Assembly (NCBI GenBank): GCA_905182525.1
Contig: CAJJBV010000003.1
Coordinates: 339,153 to 403,152, forward strand
Length of the DNA: 64,000 nt
Direction: 5' to 3'
DNA from: Cryomorphaceae bacterium
GTDB taxonomy: Bacteria > Bacteroidota > Bacteroidia > Flavobacteriales_D > Parvicellaceae
The notes beneath the pieces were generated by a model. That model was given only the letters and a program-made list of their open reading frames with translations, had not been told where the DNA came from and did not search any database. Position numbers and translations under genes: made by a program. Below are positions 1 through 8,985 of the stretch, in pieces (positions within the stretch are counted from its first letter, which is position 1; each line of letters opens with the position of its first letter).

Positions 1-411
1 ACGATTATTCTTAGCTGAGTTGACAGATGGGTCTGCGGGTCTTAAATGATGAGCATCTGTTCCCGCTCCTCTTGATGTTCCAAATGCACCATGTGATTTA
101 GACCAAATATGTTCTCTGCTCCACCCACTTCCACTGTTCCATTCTTGGTCAGCATCAACAGACCATCCAGTATAAAATAGAATTACCTTATTAGAGTCGT
201 TAGGGTCTTTATCAGTTTGTTTTAATATATCCCATAAGTCGGTAGTTCTTGATGTGTATGGAAATTCAGTATGTCCTTTAATAATGTTATGTAAGGCGAC
301 TTTTAGAGAGTTACCTATTAACGTGTCCGTACCATTATAATAACCATTAGGTATTTGACTGTAAATTAAACTTGAAAATATTTGAATAACTGATATTAAA
401 AGTATTCTCAT
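1..411 (-). CDS. Endonuclease I family secreted nuclease (3' end outside window)
   Basis: The minus strand reads open from an ATG at 411 to the window edge, 137 codons with no stop, so only the N-terminal part is present. The first 18 or so residues (MRILLISVIQIFSSLIYSQ) form a signal peptide. Two motifs identify the family. REHIWSKSHG near residues 99-108 resembles the active-site block of bacterial endonuclease I (EndA/NucM-type, beta-beta-alpha-Me fold), and GTDAHHLRPAD near 117-127 is the second conserved block. Known members are secreted, metal-dependent, sequence-nonspecific nucleases that degrade extracellular DNA or RNA. The catalytic His is inferred to be the one in the first block. 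Many flavobacterial members are followed by a T9SS sorting domain, but that part is not in view. A copy of a 33-base intergenic repeat lies 35 bases upstream of the start. Confidence 0.85.
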   Translation of the reverse strand, partial: MRILLISVIQIFSSLIYSQIPNGYYNGTDTLIGNSLKVALHNIIKGHTEFPYTSRTTDLWDILKQTDKDPNDSNKVILFYTGWSVDADQEWNSGSGWSREHIWSKSHGAFGTSRGAGTDAHHLRPADPSVNSAKNNR

Positions 412-445
412 AACATGAATATTTCTGAACTAAAGTAAGTAAAAG

Positions 446-478
446 TTGACTTAGTTAAGAAAGCAAAGGGAGGTTAGT
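446..478. repeat. Intergenic repeat, copy 1 of 3
   Basis: This 33-base sequence is identical to the one at 2807-2839 and shares a 27-base core with 3157-3183 (one mismatch). The core on the plus strand begins TTAGTTAAGAAAGCAAAGGG. This copy overlaps the last codons and the TAA stop (474-476) of the frame-corrected T9SS propeller gene. Confidence 0.85.
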
Positions 479-2701
479 CCTTAATCACTTTCACTTCTTC
501 AACTTATCTCCATAAGCAACTTTTAGAAGATAAATTCCTCTTGCATAATCTCTGTAAACTAATGGTAGTTTCATTGGTGGTTTGAAGTCTATGTCCAATT
601 AAATCATAAACCTCAGTTTGGATGTTTCCATTAAAGTTATTCTATGCTAATTGTAATGTTTTCATTAGTTGGGTTTGGGTAGATATTTATTTGGTTAGAA
701 ACTTCTATAATAGAAACACTTGGTCCTCCAGTACAGTAAATATTATCTGTTTTTAACATGGTATCTGTACAGCCAGTAAGTATATTCTCTGCTATCAAAG
801 TAACATCATATAATCCATTATATTGGTATTCATGAAAAACACTAGCATTGTTGCTTTGCAATGTTAGTCCATCACCAAAATCCCATGTGAAGTTACAATC
901 TGAAAGATTAGGAGTTGAATTAGAAAAATCTACTAAAAAGGGAGCTGAAGTAAATGAAGAGACATTAGATGTGAAGTCAGGTGTTGGGATATTATTTATT
1001 GTTAAATCTAAAACAATTACACTATCACAACCTACAGAGTTTAACACTGGACTTATATATAGAGCTGCAGTATCATTACTCAGTGTGTAAGTATTTCCAT
1101 TAATCCAAGTGTAACTTCCACATGCAGTCAAATTATCATTACGATATGATTTATTATTTAGAGTTAAGTGTAGAGTTACTAAACTGTCACAACCATTGGA
1201 ATTTGTCAGATAAATAGAAGGAATATTTCCTGGAAGTGGAGCTGAGGTGTACGTTTGGTTATTTATCCAGGTATAAGAATCACAAGCAACAATGCTATCA
1301 ATACCTACCAGCAAAGGGGTAATAGTTAAGTTAAGATTTACAATACTATCACAACCAGCTGCATTTGTTAATGTATAACTTGCAGCGCTGTCGCTTGATG
1401 AATAATAAGTAACACCATTTATCCAAGTATAACAACCTCCTGCACTTATGCTTTCAGTACTAAATGTATCTAAACACCATCTATATATCCTTACATGACC
1501 AGAACTGGGTCCATTTCCATCATTTCCATATGCTCCAATAGCCAATCTATCTCCAGCTGCATTAATTGAAACAGATGTTCCACTATAGTCACCAGCTGCT
1601 TCACCATCAATATCTGCTCCTAATTGAGTCCAAGCAGTTCCATTCCATTCATAAATTCTAACATGACCAGCATTTCCATCATTTGAACGTGCTCCAATAG
1701 CCAATCTGTCTCCAGCAGCATTTATTGAAACAGACCATCCACTATAGTCATCAGCTGCTTCTCCATCAATATCTGCTCCTAATTGAGTCCAAGCAGTTCC
1801 ATTCCAATCATATATTCTCACATGACCGGCATCTATTCCATTTCCATCATTTCTAACTGCTCCAATAGCTAATCTATCTCCAGCAGCATTTATTGAAACA
1901 GAACATCCACTATAGTCACCAGCTGCTTCTCCATCAATATCTGCTCCTAATTGAGTCCAAGCAGTTCCATTCCAATCATATATTCTCACATGACCGGCAT
2001 CTATTCCATTTCCATCATTTCTAGACTGCTCCAATAGCTACTCTATCTCCATTAGCATTTATTGAAACAGAATATCCACTATAGTCATAAGCTGCCTCAC
2101 CATCAATATCCTGACCTAATTGTATCCAAGCAGTTCCATTCCAGTCGTAAATTCTTACATGACCAGCATTACTTCCATTTCCATTATTGTATTCTGCTCC
2201 AATAGCTAATCTATCTCCAGCTGCATTCATAGAAACAGAACCTCCACTCAAATCACTAGCTGCTTCACCATCTATGTCCTGACCTATTTGTGTCCAAGTA
2301 GTTCCATTCCATTGGTATATTCTCACATGACCAGAACTGGCTCCATTTCCATCATTTCCATATGCTCCAATAGCTACTCTATCTCCATCAGCATTAATTG
2401 AAACAGAATATCCACTTTTGTCACCAGTTGCTTCTCCGTCAATATCTGCTCCTAATTGAGTCCAAGCAGTTCCATTCCAATCATATATTCTCACATGACC
2501 AGAACTGGCTCCATTTCCATCATTAAAATATGCTCCAATAGCCAATCTATCTCCAGCAGCATTTATTGAAACAGAACCTCCACTATTATCATTAGGTGCT
2601 TCTCCGTCAATATCTGCTCCTAATTGTCCAAAGTAAGCTTGGGATACAATTGCAACAGAAATAAATAAGAACGGTAATAATAATAATTTTTTCATTTTCA
2701 A
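474..2701 (-). CDS. T9SS cargo protein with seven FG-GAP-like propeller repeats (frameshifted)
   Basis: Large secreted surface protein of about 742 residues when frames are joined. A signal peptide (MKMKKLLLLPFLFISVAIVSQA) is followed by seven repeats of about 51 residues carrying HVRIYDWNG, QLGADIDGEA and SVSINAAGDRLAIGA. Seven blades would close one integrin-like beta-propeller. Next come three CxSYTWINGxTY...GCDS modules, a PKD-like domain (FTWDFGDG) and a T9SS type A sorting domain beginning NIYPNPTNENITI. The reading frame breaks at about 2025, where one extra base is present compared with the sister repeat at 1850. It breaks three more times between 640 and 478; repairing these restores EVYDLIG, YARGIYLLKVAYGD and VKVIKD before the TAA at 474. 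The likely role is adhesion or glycan binding at the cell surface. The ligand cannot be read from sequence. Confidence 0.8.
1477..2626 (-). repeat. Seven near-identical tandem repeats encoding propeller blades
   Basis: The coding DNA consists of seven units of about 150-170 bases, each with a version of the complement of CCATCAATATCTGCTCCTAA and of ACATGACCAG. The copies around 1790-1865 and 1955-2025 are almost base-identical over more than 70 bases. This points to recent duplication or gene conversion and makes the tract prone to slippage or misassembly. Confidence 0.85.
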
Positions 2702-2806
2702 TTATAGGGTATTACGATAGATACTGCAATACGCTAAAGAGCGTAATTTAAAGTGTTAATCAAAAAAGCAAATCCTATTTAAAAATATTAGGTGTTATTA
2801 CGTTAA

Positions 2807-2839
2807 TTGACTTAGTTAAGAAAGCAAAGGGAGGTTAGT
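2807..2839. repeat. Intergenic repeat, copy 2 of 3
   Basis: Identical over 33 bases to 446-478. It begins 3 bases beyond the stop codon (2842-2844) of the Kazal-type lipoprotein gene and lies about 105 bases upstream of the propeller gene start. Confidence 0.85.
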
Positions 2840-2841
2840 TG

Positions 2842-3090
2842 TCAATCACAGCATTCTCCATCAACATACGAACTTACTCCTCCCCTTGTTGTGGCTACAC
2901 AAGAATTAGAATAAGTTACCCCATTACAGCCACAGACAGGTTCGTACACAGTTATACACATTCCACCGCTAACAATTAATGTCGAATCTATACAACTGCT
3001 GTTTCCTAATTCGGGAATGTTTGCACAACTCTTTTTATCACAAGAAAATAAAATTAGCAATAGTAAAGTGGGAATTAATAAGTGTTTCAT
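2842..3090 (-). CDS. Lipoprotein with Kazal-type protease-inhibitor domain
   Basis: A predicted 82-residue lipoprotein. I start it at the second Met (3090) because MKHLLIPTLLLLILFSC is then a clean lipoprotein signal with lipobox LFSC; a start at 3123 would add 11 residues in front. The mature part contains VYEPVCGCNGVTYSNSC followed by GGVSSYVDGEC, the cysteine spacing and YSNSC signature of Kazal domains. Kazal proteins are tight inhibitors of serine proteases, and small Kazal-like lipoproteins occur in Bacteroidota. Its target is unknown. It lies between another small lipoprotein and a T9SS cargo gene, all on the minus strand and each separated by a repeat copy, so a surface role is likely. 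Confidence 0.8.
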   Translation of the reverse strand: MKHLLIPTLLLLILFSCDKKSCANIPELGNSSCIDSTLIVSGGMCITVYEPVCGCNGVTYSNSCVATTRGGVSSYVDGECCD

Positions 3091-3156
3091 TTTTTCAATT
3101 ATAAACGTTTTAATAGATAACAAATGAGGGGTGAGTATGAAGACTATCTAAAAGGA

Positions 3157-3183
3157 TTAGTTAAGAAAGCAAAGGGAGCTTAG
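3157..3183. repeat. Intergenic repeat, copy 3 of 3
   Basis: A 27-base core matching 452-477 and 2812-2838 apart from one G-to-C change. It lies 23 bases downstream of the stop of the lipoprotein gene that ends at 3207 and 66 bases upstream of the Kazal gene start. Confidence 0.75.
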
Positions 3184-3206
3184 GTATCCAATTGGAAATA
3201 TTAAAC

Positions 3207-3563
3207 TTAATTTTCACCAGAAAAAATATATTGATTGTTTAAGTTCTCATAGTTTACTAATGATAAAGATAAACCAGTTGATGTCTCTTCAATTTCTAAG
3301 TTTACGGAATCACCATTATGGAAGTATGTGACAGAATTAAAATATCTTTGTTTATCAATTTCTAATTCGTAGAGAGTAAAAAAGTTACTTTCTATAGATA
3401 TCCTTTTATTAGATATTTCTGAAATTATAATATTTGCATTACTTGATATAATAGAGTCATTAATTGTCATTTGCCCAGTATAAGTTCCAGCAACTTTCTC
3501 TGAATATTTATTACAACTTCCCAATAAGACTATTGAAAACATAAGTACTATAAGTTTTTTCAT
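3207..3563 (-). CDS. Small lipoprotein of unknown function
   Basis: A 118-residue protein with signal MKKLIVLMFSIVLLGSC, a good lipobox (LGSC), so it is predicted to be lipidated. The remainder (GTYTGQMTINDS..., alternating hydrophobic and polar residues, YELEIDKQRYFNS) looks like a small all-beta domain of the sort found in many Bacteroidota lipocalin-like lipoproteins. No catalytic motif is visible and I do not recognise the family. It is the first gene of the minus-strand lipoprotein/T9SS series; the 266 bases upstream of it hold no gene, only a weak hairpin near 3721. Confidence 0.6.
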   Translation of the reverse strand: MKKLIVLMFSIVLLGSCNKYSEKVAGTYTGQMTINDSIISSNANIIISEISNKRISIESNFFTLYELEIDKQRYFNSVTYFHNGDSVNLEIEETSTGLSLSLVNYENLNNQYIFSGEN

Positions 3564-3720
3564 TTTGTAAGTTTTAAAGTATTAACGATGAAAAAGCTGA
3601 AAGTGATAGGTATTATTATGAATAATTAAAAATAAAAAACAACGATAAGAATTAATTGACTGACATATTATAGATTAAACATTAAGAAAAGATATATTTC
3701 AAAACAAGAAGAATAATAGG

Positions 3721-3745
3721 AATTAGGTGAATTAACCTATTTATT
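3721..3745. other. TAGGT/ACCTA hairpin element A
   Basis: TAGGT (3724-3728) pairs with ACCTA (3735-3739) around a 6-base loop. Read on the minus strand it contains AAATAGGTTAATT and CACCTAATT. Both halves recur in elements at 42611-42636 and 45677-45698. It lies about 90 bases downstream of the tRNA-Ala gene, so it may end or process the tRNA transcript. Confidence 0.4.
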
Positions 3746-3829
3746 AAGACTTAAAAATAAGTGCTCGTGTTGAGTATATGTTGAGTCTTATAAAAAAGGC
3801 CTAACTTAATAGACCCCATTTAACAGATG

Positions 3830-3903
3830 TGGAGAAGATGAGATTCGAACTCACGACCTCTTGACTGCCAGTCAAGCGCTCTAGCCAACTGAGCTACATC
3901 CCC
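3830..3903 (-). tRNA. tRNA-Ala (anticodon GGC)
   Basis: The minus strand folds as a full cloverleaf. It has a GGGGATG acceptor start, AGCTCAGTTGG D-arm, anticodon stem CTTGA/TCAAG around the loop CTGGCAG (anticodon GGC) and T-loop TTCGAAT. The acceptor carries a G3-U70 wobble pair, the classic alanine identity element, and a discriminator A. CCA is not fully encoded. One U-U mismatch sits at position 6 of the acceptor stem. Confidence 0.93.
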
Positions 3904-3982
3904 AGGATATTTATATAACTTTTTAAAAAATTTATTGAAAAAAGAGTCACAACTTTATATTGTAACTCCTAAATTATCAATG

Positions 3983-4056
3983 TGGGCCCAGAAGGGCTCG
4001 AACCTTCGACCCCCTGATTATGAGTCAGGTGCTCTAACCAACTGAGCTATGGGCCC
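3983..4056 (-). tRNA. tRNA with CAU anticodon (elongator Met, or Ile2)
   Basis: A complete cloverleaf on the minus strand. The acceptor GGGCCCA pairs perfectly with TGGGCCC. The anticodon stem CCTGA/TCAGG encloses CTCATAA, anticodon CAU, and the T-loop is TTCGAGC. It lacks the three G-C pairs at the base of the anticodon stem seen in initiator tRNA. It is therefore an elongator Met tRNA or the lysidine-modified Ile2 tRNA, and sequence alone leaves that open. It lies 79 bases upstream of tRNA-Ala on the same strand, probably co-transcribed. Confidence 0.92.
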
Positions 4057-4279
4057 TAACATGCTTAAAAAGCTTGCTAAGTAAGTTTTATAATTAGAGA
4101 TTTAAAAACTTAATCTCTCCAAACAACAATTAAATAATTATAAATATTTGGAATGGCAAATGTAAAATAAATTTTGAAATTTTAAGGTTTGTAAGATTGC
4201 GAATTTTGAAATTGTAACAGCCACTTCAAAATTAACAAATGATAAAAAATAATAATTAATATTAATTTAAATTTAGATC

Positions 4280-5586
4280 ATGAAAAAAAAATTATCTATA
4301 ATTATATTATTAGGAACAATTAATTTTTTGATTGGACAAAATCTACCTTTTAATTTTGAAAACGGACTAGTTTCAACCTCTACTTTTATTGACTTTGATG
4401 GAGGAACAGCAACCGTTTTGACCAACCCTAACCCTTCTGGTATTAACTCAAGCAATAAAGTTGCGAAAATTGTAAGAAATGGTGGAGCAACTTGGTCAGG
4501 AAGTAAGATTATACTTTCTTCCAATCTTGATTTTTCAATGAAAAATATAATCAGCATGAAAGTTTATACAACTGCCCCAGTAGGTACAACAATAAAATTT
4601 AAATTGGAGGGGTTAGCAGGAAGCATAGAACGTGATGCTCAAACTACATTAAGTAATGAATGGGAAGAATTAAAATGGGACTTTACTGGAGAACCTTCAA
4701 GTTTTAACACCTTAGTTTTTATGTTTGATTATGGGAATATTGGTAACGGATCGGCTAATTCTACTTTTCTTTTTGATGATATTCAACAAGTTTTTGGAGG
4801 TTATCAACTTGATTTACCTGTAACTTTCCAAGACAATACTGTTAATTATACAACTACAGATTTTGGGGGGAATCTTTCTCAAATGGTGGTCGATCCCGTG
4901 AATGCTAACAACAATGTTATAAAAGTTGTCAAAGCCAACTACTGCTGCGACGTGGGCTGGAACTACTATTGGAACTCCAGCTGGTTTTTCTAAGTAATAT
5001 TCCTCTCTCCCTTTCTTCTTCAATCATGACTGTAAGGGTTTGGTCTCCAAATGCGGGAACCCCTATACGTTTAAAAGTAGAAGACTCTAGCGACCCTACG
5101 CATACTTGTGAGACCGAAACTAATACTTCAATTAATGGAGGCTGGGAAACAATTACTTTTGATTTTACAAATCAAGCTCCAGGGACAGAGCTTCTAAGTA
5201 TAGGTCTTGGATTCGGATGGACGTACAATATGGCCTCAATATTTTTTAATTTTGGAACTGATGGCTCTTCAGCAGGAGAAAAAACATATTACTTTGACGA
5301 TGTATGGTTTGGATCCCCACCTAACACTGTAAATTTAGAAGAATGTATTTGGAATAATAACAACCAGAATGTTATTGTTTTTCCCAATCCATCAAAAGAA
5401 AATATTAATATTCAAACTCTAAATTATATTGGCATAGTAGAAATTCAATTATTTGATTTATTAGGAAATAATATAATTAATAGTTGCTCTAGAAACTTAT
5501 CTATAAAACACCTCAAAAAAGGAGTTTACATTCTTAGAATAAGCTATGATGGTAATATTTCAGAAATTAAAATCATTAAATACTAA
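4280..5586 (+). CDS. T9SS cargo protein with two carbohydrate-binding-like modules (frameshifted)
   Basis: Secreted protein of about 435 residues after joining frames. A signal peptide (MKKKLSIIILLGTINFLIGQ) precedes two related beta-sandwich modules. The first runs through FENGLVSTSTFIDFDGG to FLFDDIQQVFGG. The second runs through LPVTFQDNTVNYTTTDFGG, RVWSPNAGTPIRLKVE and GEKTYYFDDVWFG. Modules of this type are commonly appended to flavobacterial laminarinases and other glycan-active enzymes. Here no catalytic domain is present, so a binding role is inferred. A T9SS type A sorting domain (VIVFPNPSKENINI ... KHLKKGVYILRISY) ends the protein. The frame breaks twice between about 4930 and 4995; the skipped frame reads TTAATWAGTTIGTPAGF, the expected continuation. 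No recognisable polysaccharide-utilisation gene is adjacent. Confidence 0.75.
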
Positions 5587-7526
5587 TCAATTAAAGTTCC
5601 AGCTAATTCCTCCCATTAACCATCTACCTGGCATTTTAGCTCCTAATATGTTTTGGTATTTTGTGTCTGTTAGATTTAGTATTTGAATATTAATTGACAG
5701 TTTATTGTCGAGAAACCCATATCCCAATCTTGCGTTTAACAAGGCGTAACTACTTTTAAGTTCTGTAGAAATAGATTCTGCAAGCTGAGTATTTCTTTCT
5801 TTAAACAAACCAGAAAGCGAAAATTGGAATGAATTATATTTTAAAATTACCTGAGAGTTTACAAGATGCTTAGCAAAACTTGATAAATATATTCCAAGGT
5901 TATCATTGGTGATATCTGTATAAGTATATCCAATTTGCCAATCTAAAGTGCTGCTTTCTGAAAGAAGAAATTTAGTGTTTAGTTCTAGTTCAAAACCATT
6001 TACATTAACATCCTTAATATTTCTTGCAAATAAATAATCTGCTCCAGAAGTTAGGCTGCCTAATCGCTTACAGATCCAATCTCACTTTCGTTAGTTAAAA
6101 TATAGTCTATAATATTGTTAGACTGTCTACTAAAAATAGTAGCCTTAAAAAGAGTGTTTTTAAATGGATAGTAGTTAATTCCTATTTCTTCTGACCAACC
6201 TCTTTCAGCAATTAAGTTTGGGTTACCCAACCTTAAGTAGGTCTTTAAAGCTAAGTTGTTATTGTACCTTTCGGTATAATCTGCTGCCCTAATACTTTTT
6301 CCAGCAGAAGCTCTCAAAACCAAATTTGAAATATTGTAAGCAGCATTAATTTGAGGACAAAATTCAAACCCATAATTTTCATCGTAATCTTCTCTTGCAA
6401 CTGTAGTTAAAACCAGATTATTGGACTTGTAAACGCCCATAAAGTAAGCTCCAAAATGATAATCGCTGTGGTTTCCTCTATCATTACTTTCAATTTTTCT
6501 TAAGTCTCCTTGAATTCCAGACTTAAAAATTAGTTTATTATTTATTTCATTTGAATTATTCACTGTGAAATTTACATAATCCATTTTATGAATATTAGCA
6601 GTTGAAGCTGGTGAATAACGAAATTCATCAGAACTCCTTTTGTAGCTAGCATTAATATCTAGTATAGAGCCTTTTTCGGTTTTTCTTAAGAGTTGAACTC
6701 TGTTAAACCAGTTAGAGGTGATTTCTGTAGACTTGTCAGAAGCATAAGAAGTATAAAAATATCTTGCGTTAAAATCACTAGATAATATAGAAGACCTAAA
6801 CTTTAATTCCCATAAGTCATTTATTTTATACCCTCCCGATAAGCTAATGTTTTTAATATCGAAATAATTTTTGTAACCCTCTAGCGTGGTAGAATCATTT
6901 AGTGCAACTGGCAAAATACTGTTGCCGTCTGACTTATTTATAGAAAGCCCCAACCCTACATAAAATTTATTGGCTTTATGAAAGACACTGGCTGTAGAAC
7001 TAATTAAATTATTATCTCCATAATTAATAGTTCCTGAAGAAGAAGTTCCATTTTTTAAAGAATCAAATCCTTTTGTAATAATATTAATCACCCCACCAAC
7101 AGCGTCTGGTCCATACATAGAGGCGCCTGCGCCTTTAAGTATTTCAATTCTTTCGATCTCCATATTAGAAACTGGAACATAGCAGTTAAAATGTCCAGTA
7201 AGCGGATCGTTAATTTTCATGCCATCGATCAAAACCAAAACTTGAGAAAAAGTTGAGCCTCTCATTACAATATCTCCCTGAACACCAAAACCTCCGCGAG
7301 ACTGAACCTCTACCCCGCAAATAGTTTGCAATAATTCATAAAAAGTGGTTGCTGGCAGTTGTTGAATTTGCTCTTTGGTTAAAATACTAATGCTTCTACC
7401 CGTCTCGCTTGCCTTTAAAGGAATTCTTGTGGTTTGAACCAGTAAAGTGTCTAGGCTAAAGCTTTTTTGAGAATTTGGCTTAATAGTTAATGAAAAAATA
7501 ATGGCAATGCTTAAAAAATATTTCAA
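5587..7526 (-). CDS. TonB-dependent outer-membrane receptor (one frameshift)
   Basis: Outer-membrane receptor of about 645 residues that imports a substrate using TonB energy. After a signal peptide, the plug domain shows ATTFYELLQTICGVEV, RGGFGVQGDIVMRGSTF, QVLVLIDGMKINDP, IERIEILKGAGASMYGPDAV and GGVINIIT in the standard order. The C-terminal barrel ends ISWNFN with a terminal-strand aromatic pattern. The frame is lost at about 6060, where SEIGSVSD runs into a stop. The next frame continues LGSLTSGADYLFARN and FELELNT without interruption to the stop at 5587, so one base is missing or added. There is no N-terminal carboxypeptidase-like domain and no SusD partner, so it resembles BtuB/siderophore-type receptors rather than SusC. 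The substrate is not deducible. It is convergent with the T9SS gene at 4280-5586, with stops back to back. Confidence 0.85.
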
Positions 7527-7606
7527 AATAAATAAATGTTTAAAGTTTCCTTAATATATCTAAATTCAACACAATTTTAATACTTTGTTTTAATTAAATA
7601 GGTCAA

Positions 7607-8245
7607 GTGAGTGAAATTAAAAATATAATATTTGACTTAGGAGGAGTAATTCTAAATCTAGATTACTCAAAAACAGTTAATGAATTTAAGAAACTTGGTG
7701 TATTAAATTTTCAAGAGTTATACAGTCAAAAAAAACAATCTATTATTTTTGATGATTTTGAAAAAGGAAATATTCAATCTGAAAAATTCATTTCATCAAT
7801 AAATATTGCTAAAAATCTAAAAATAAAAGAATTTGATTTCATCAATGCATGGAACGCAATGCTTTTAGAAATTCCCATAAAAAGACTAGAATTTATAGAG
7901 GGGCTGAAAGATGATTATAAAGTATTTTTATTAAGTAATACCAATGAAATTCATATAAATAAGTTTGAAGATGATTTAATAAAAGAAAAAATGCTTGATA
8001 AGTTTCATAATTGCTTTGACAAGATCTATTATTCCTCTAGAATGGGAAAAAGAAAACCAGATGAGAATTGTTTTAGCCAAGTATTAGAAGAAAATAAATT
8101 AATTCCTTACCAAACTTTATTTATTGACGACTCTATAAAGCACATTAATGGCGCTAAACAGCTAGGTATTCAAACCTTTCATTTGGAAAAAAATAAATCT
8201 ATAACTGATTTAGTTCCTGACATAATTCAATCAAAACACCGCTAG
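7607..8245 (+). CDS. HAD-superfamily hydrolase (subfamily IA)
   Basis: A 212-residue cytoplasmic phosphatase-like protein. Motif I is FDLGGVILNLD near residues 10-20; in this YihX-like group DxGGV replaces the common DxDGT, and the leading Asp is the nucleophile. Motif II is LLSNTN (Ser/Thr), motif III is the lysine region GKRKPD, and motif IV is FIDDS, whose acidic pair binds Mg2+. A helical cap lies between motifs I and II. The substrate is probably a small phosphometabolite but cannot be assigned. The start is a GTG at 7607; the only ATG candidates lie well inside the fold. Its last 47 bases overlap the convergent epimerase gene. Confidence 0.85.
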   Translation: MSEIKNIIFDLGGVILNLDYSKTVNEFKKLGVLNFQELYSQKKQSIIFDDFEKGNIQSEKFISSINIAKNLKIKEFDFINAWNAMLLEIPIKRLEFIEGLKDDYKVFLLSNTNEIHINKFEDDLIKEKMLDKFHNCFDKIYYSSRMGKRKPDENCFSQVLEENKLIPYQTLFIDDSIKHINGAKQLGIQTFHLEKNKSITDLVPDIIQSKHR

Positions 8246-8606
8246 TAGACTTTGGATGAAGAAAACAAATTAATTTGTTATCCGCGCCTTTTGAAACCTC
8301 TCCAATTGTTTCAAACCCCAAATTAGTTAGTCTTTCTAACTCCAGATGAATGTCCTCTACGTGAAGTGCCAAATGATGCATTCCTTCTCCTCTTTTTTGT
8401 AGATATTTATTAATTGGGCTCTTGTCACTAGTGGATTCCAATAACTCAATTTTGGATTCTCCAACTTGGTAGAAATAAGTTTTTACTCCTTGAGATTCTA
8501 TCAACTCCGATTTAAAAGAAGCATGACCTAATAATTTTTCGAAAATTTCGTTGCTTTTTTTTGGGTCTTTAACAGCAATCCCAATATGCTCTATTTTTGT
8601 AATCAT
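8199..8606 (-). CDS. mce: Methylmalonyl-CoA epimerase
   Basis: A 135-residue VOC (vicinal oxygen chelate) fold enzyme that interconverts (R)- and (S)-methylmalonyl-CoA in propionate and branched-chain carbon metabolism. I start at the Met at 8606 (MITKIEHIGIAVKDP), the usual family N-terminus; an upstream Met at 8636 would add ten atypical residues. Visible metal-binding and fold motifs are HIGIAV (His), KIELLE, GEGMHHLALHVEDI (His), GFETIGE and FLHPKSTSGVLIEL (Glu). Length and order match the family. The partner mutase is not in this window. The 3' end overlaps the HAD gene tail to tail by 47 bases. Confidence 0.9.
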   Translation of the reverse strand: MITKIEHIGIAVKDPKKSNEIFEKLLGHASFKSELIESQGVKTYFYQVGESKIELLESTSDKSPINKYLQKRGEGMHHLALHVEDIHLELERLTNLGFETIGEVSKGADNKLICFLHPKSTSGVLIELCQELNQL

Positions 8607-8769
8607 TATTTCTAATTTAGGAATTTTAGAACACAACTTGACTAATGAATATAAAAAATACAGATTTGTGTAATATGTTTTAAGTGATCTCTACTTTTAT
8701 AGGTAAACTTTTGTAAACTATATAAATAGCAGTAATTTTAGAGAAAGTTTAATTATTAATTTTAATTAT

Positions 8770-8949
8770 ATGTTTGGGATTTTCAAAAAAAAATCAGAAA
8801 AAGATACTTTACTTAAAAAGTATACTGCCTTAACCGAAGAAGCTTACAAGCTATCCCACAGCAACAGGTCTTTAAGCGATCAGAAAACAAAAGAAGCCAA
8901 TGATGTTCTAGATAAAATAAAGGCATTGGATTCAACCGAAGACAAATAA
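8770..8949 (+). CDS. Small Lacal_2735-type protein
   Basis: A 59-residue protein beginning MFGIFKKKSEKDTLLKKY and continuing EEAYKLSHSNRSLSDQKT with a helical, charged C-terminus. It matches my memory of a small protein family conserved in Bacteroidota (the Lacal_2735 type): FxKKKSEK start, a helical hairpin and a SDQKTxEA motif. No function is known for the family. It is cytoplasmic, has no signal and is rich in Lys and Glu. It precedes rnr by 36 bases in the same direction and may share its transcript. The start is the only ATG in frame. Confidence 0.75.
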   Translation: MFGIFKKKSEKDTLLKKYTALTEEAYKLSHSNRSLSDQKTKEANDVLDKIKALDSTEDK

Positions 8950-8985
8950 ATGTTTTCATAAAATACTTATAAATTTTAACCACTT

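Noticed and set aside
848..1090. Plus-strand open frame inside the propeller gene
   Set aside because: It lies antisense to the PKD and YTWING modules of a protein with clear domain structure, has no start context and no recognisable domain.
1477..2626. Possible CRISPR-like array because of regular repeats
   Set aside because: The 150-170 base units are in frame and encode propeller blades; there are no short repeats with unique spacers and no cas genes.
3983..4056. Initiator tRNA-fMet
   Set aside because: The anticodon stem lacks three consecutive G-C pairs and the first acceptor pair is G-C, unlike initiator tRNA.
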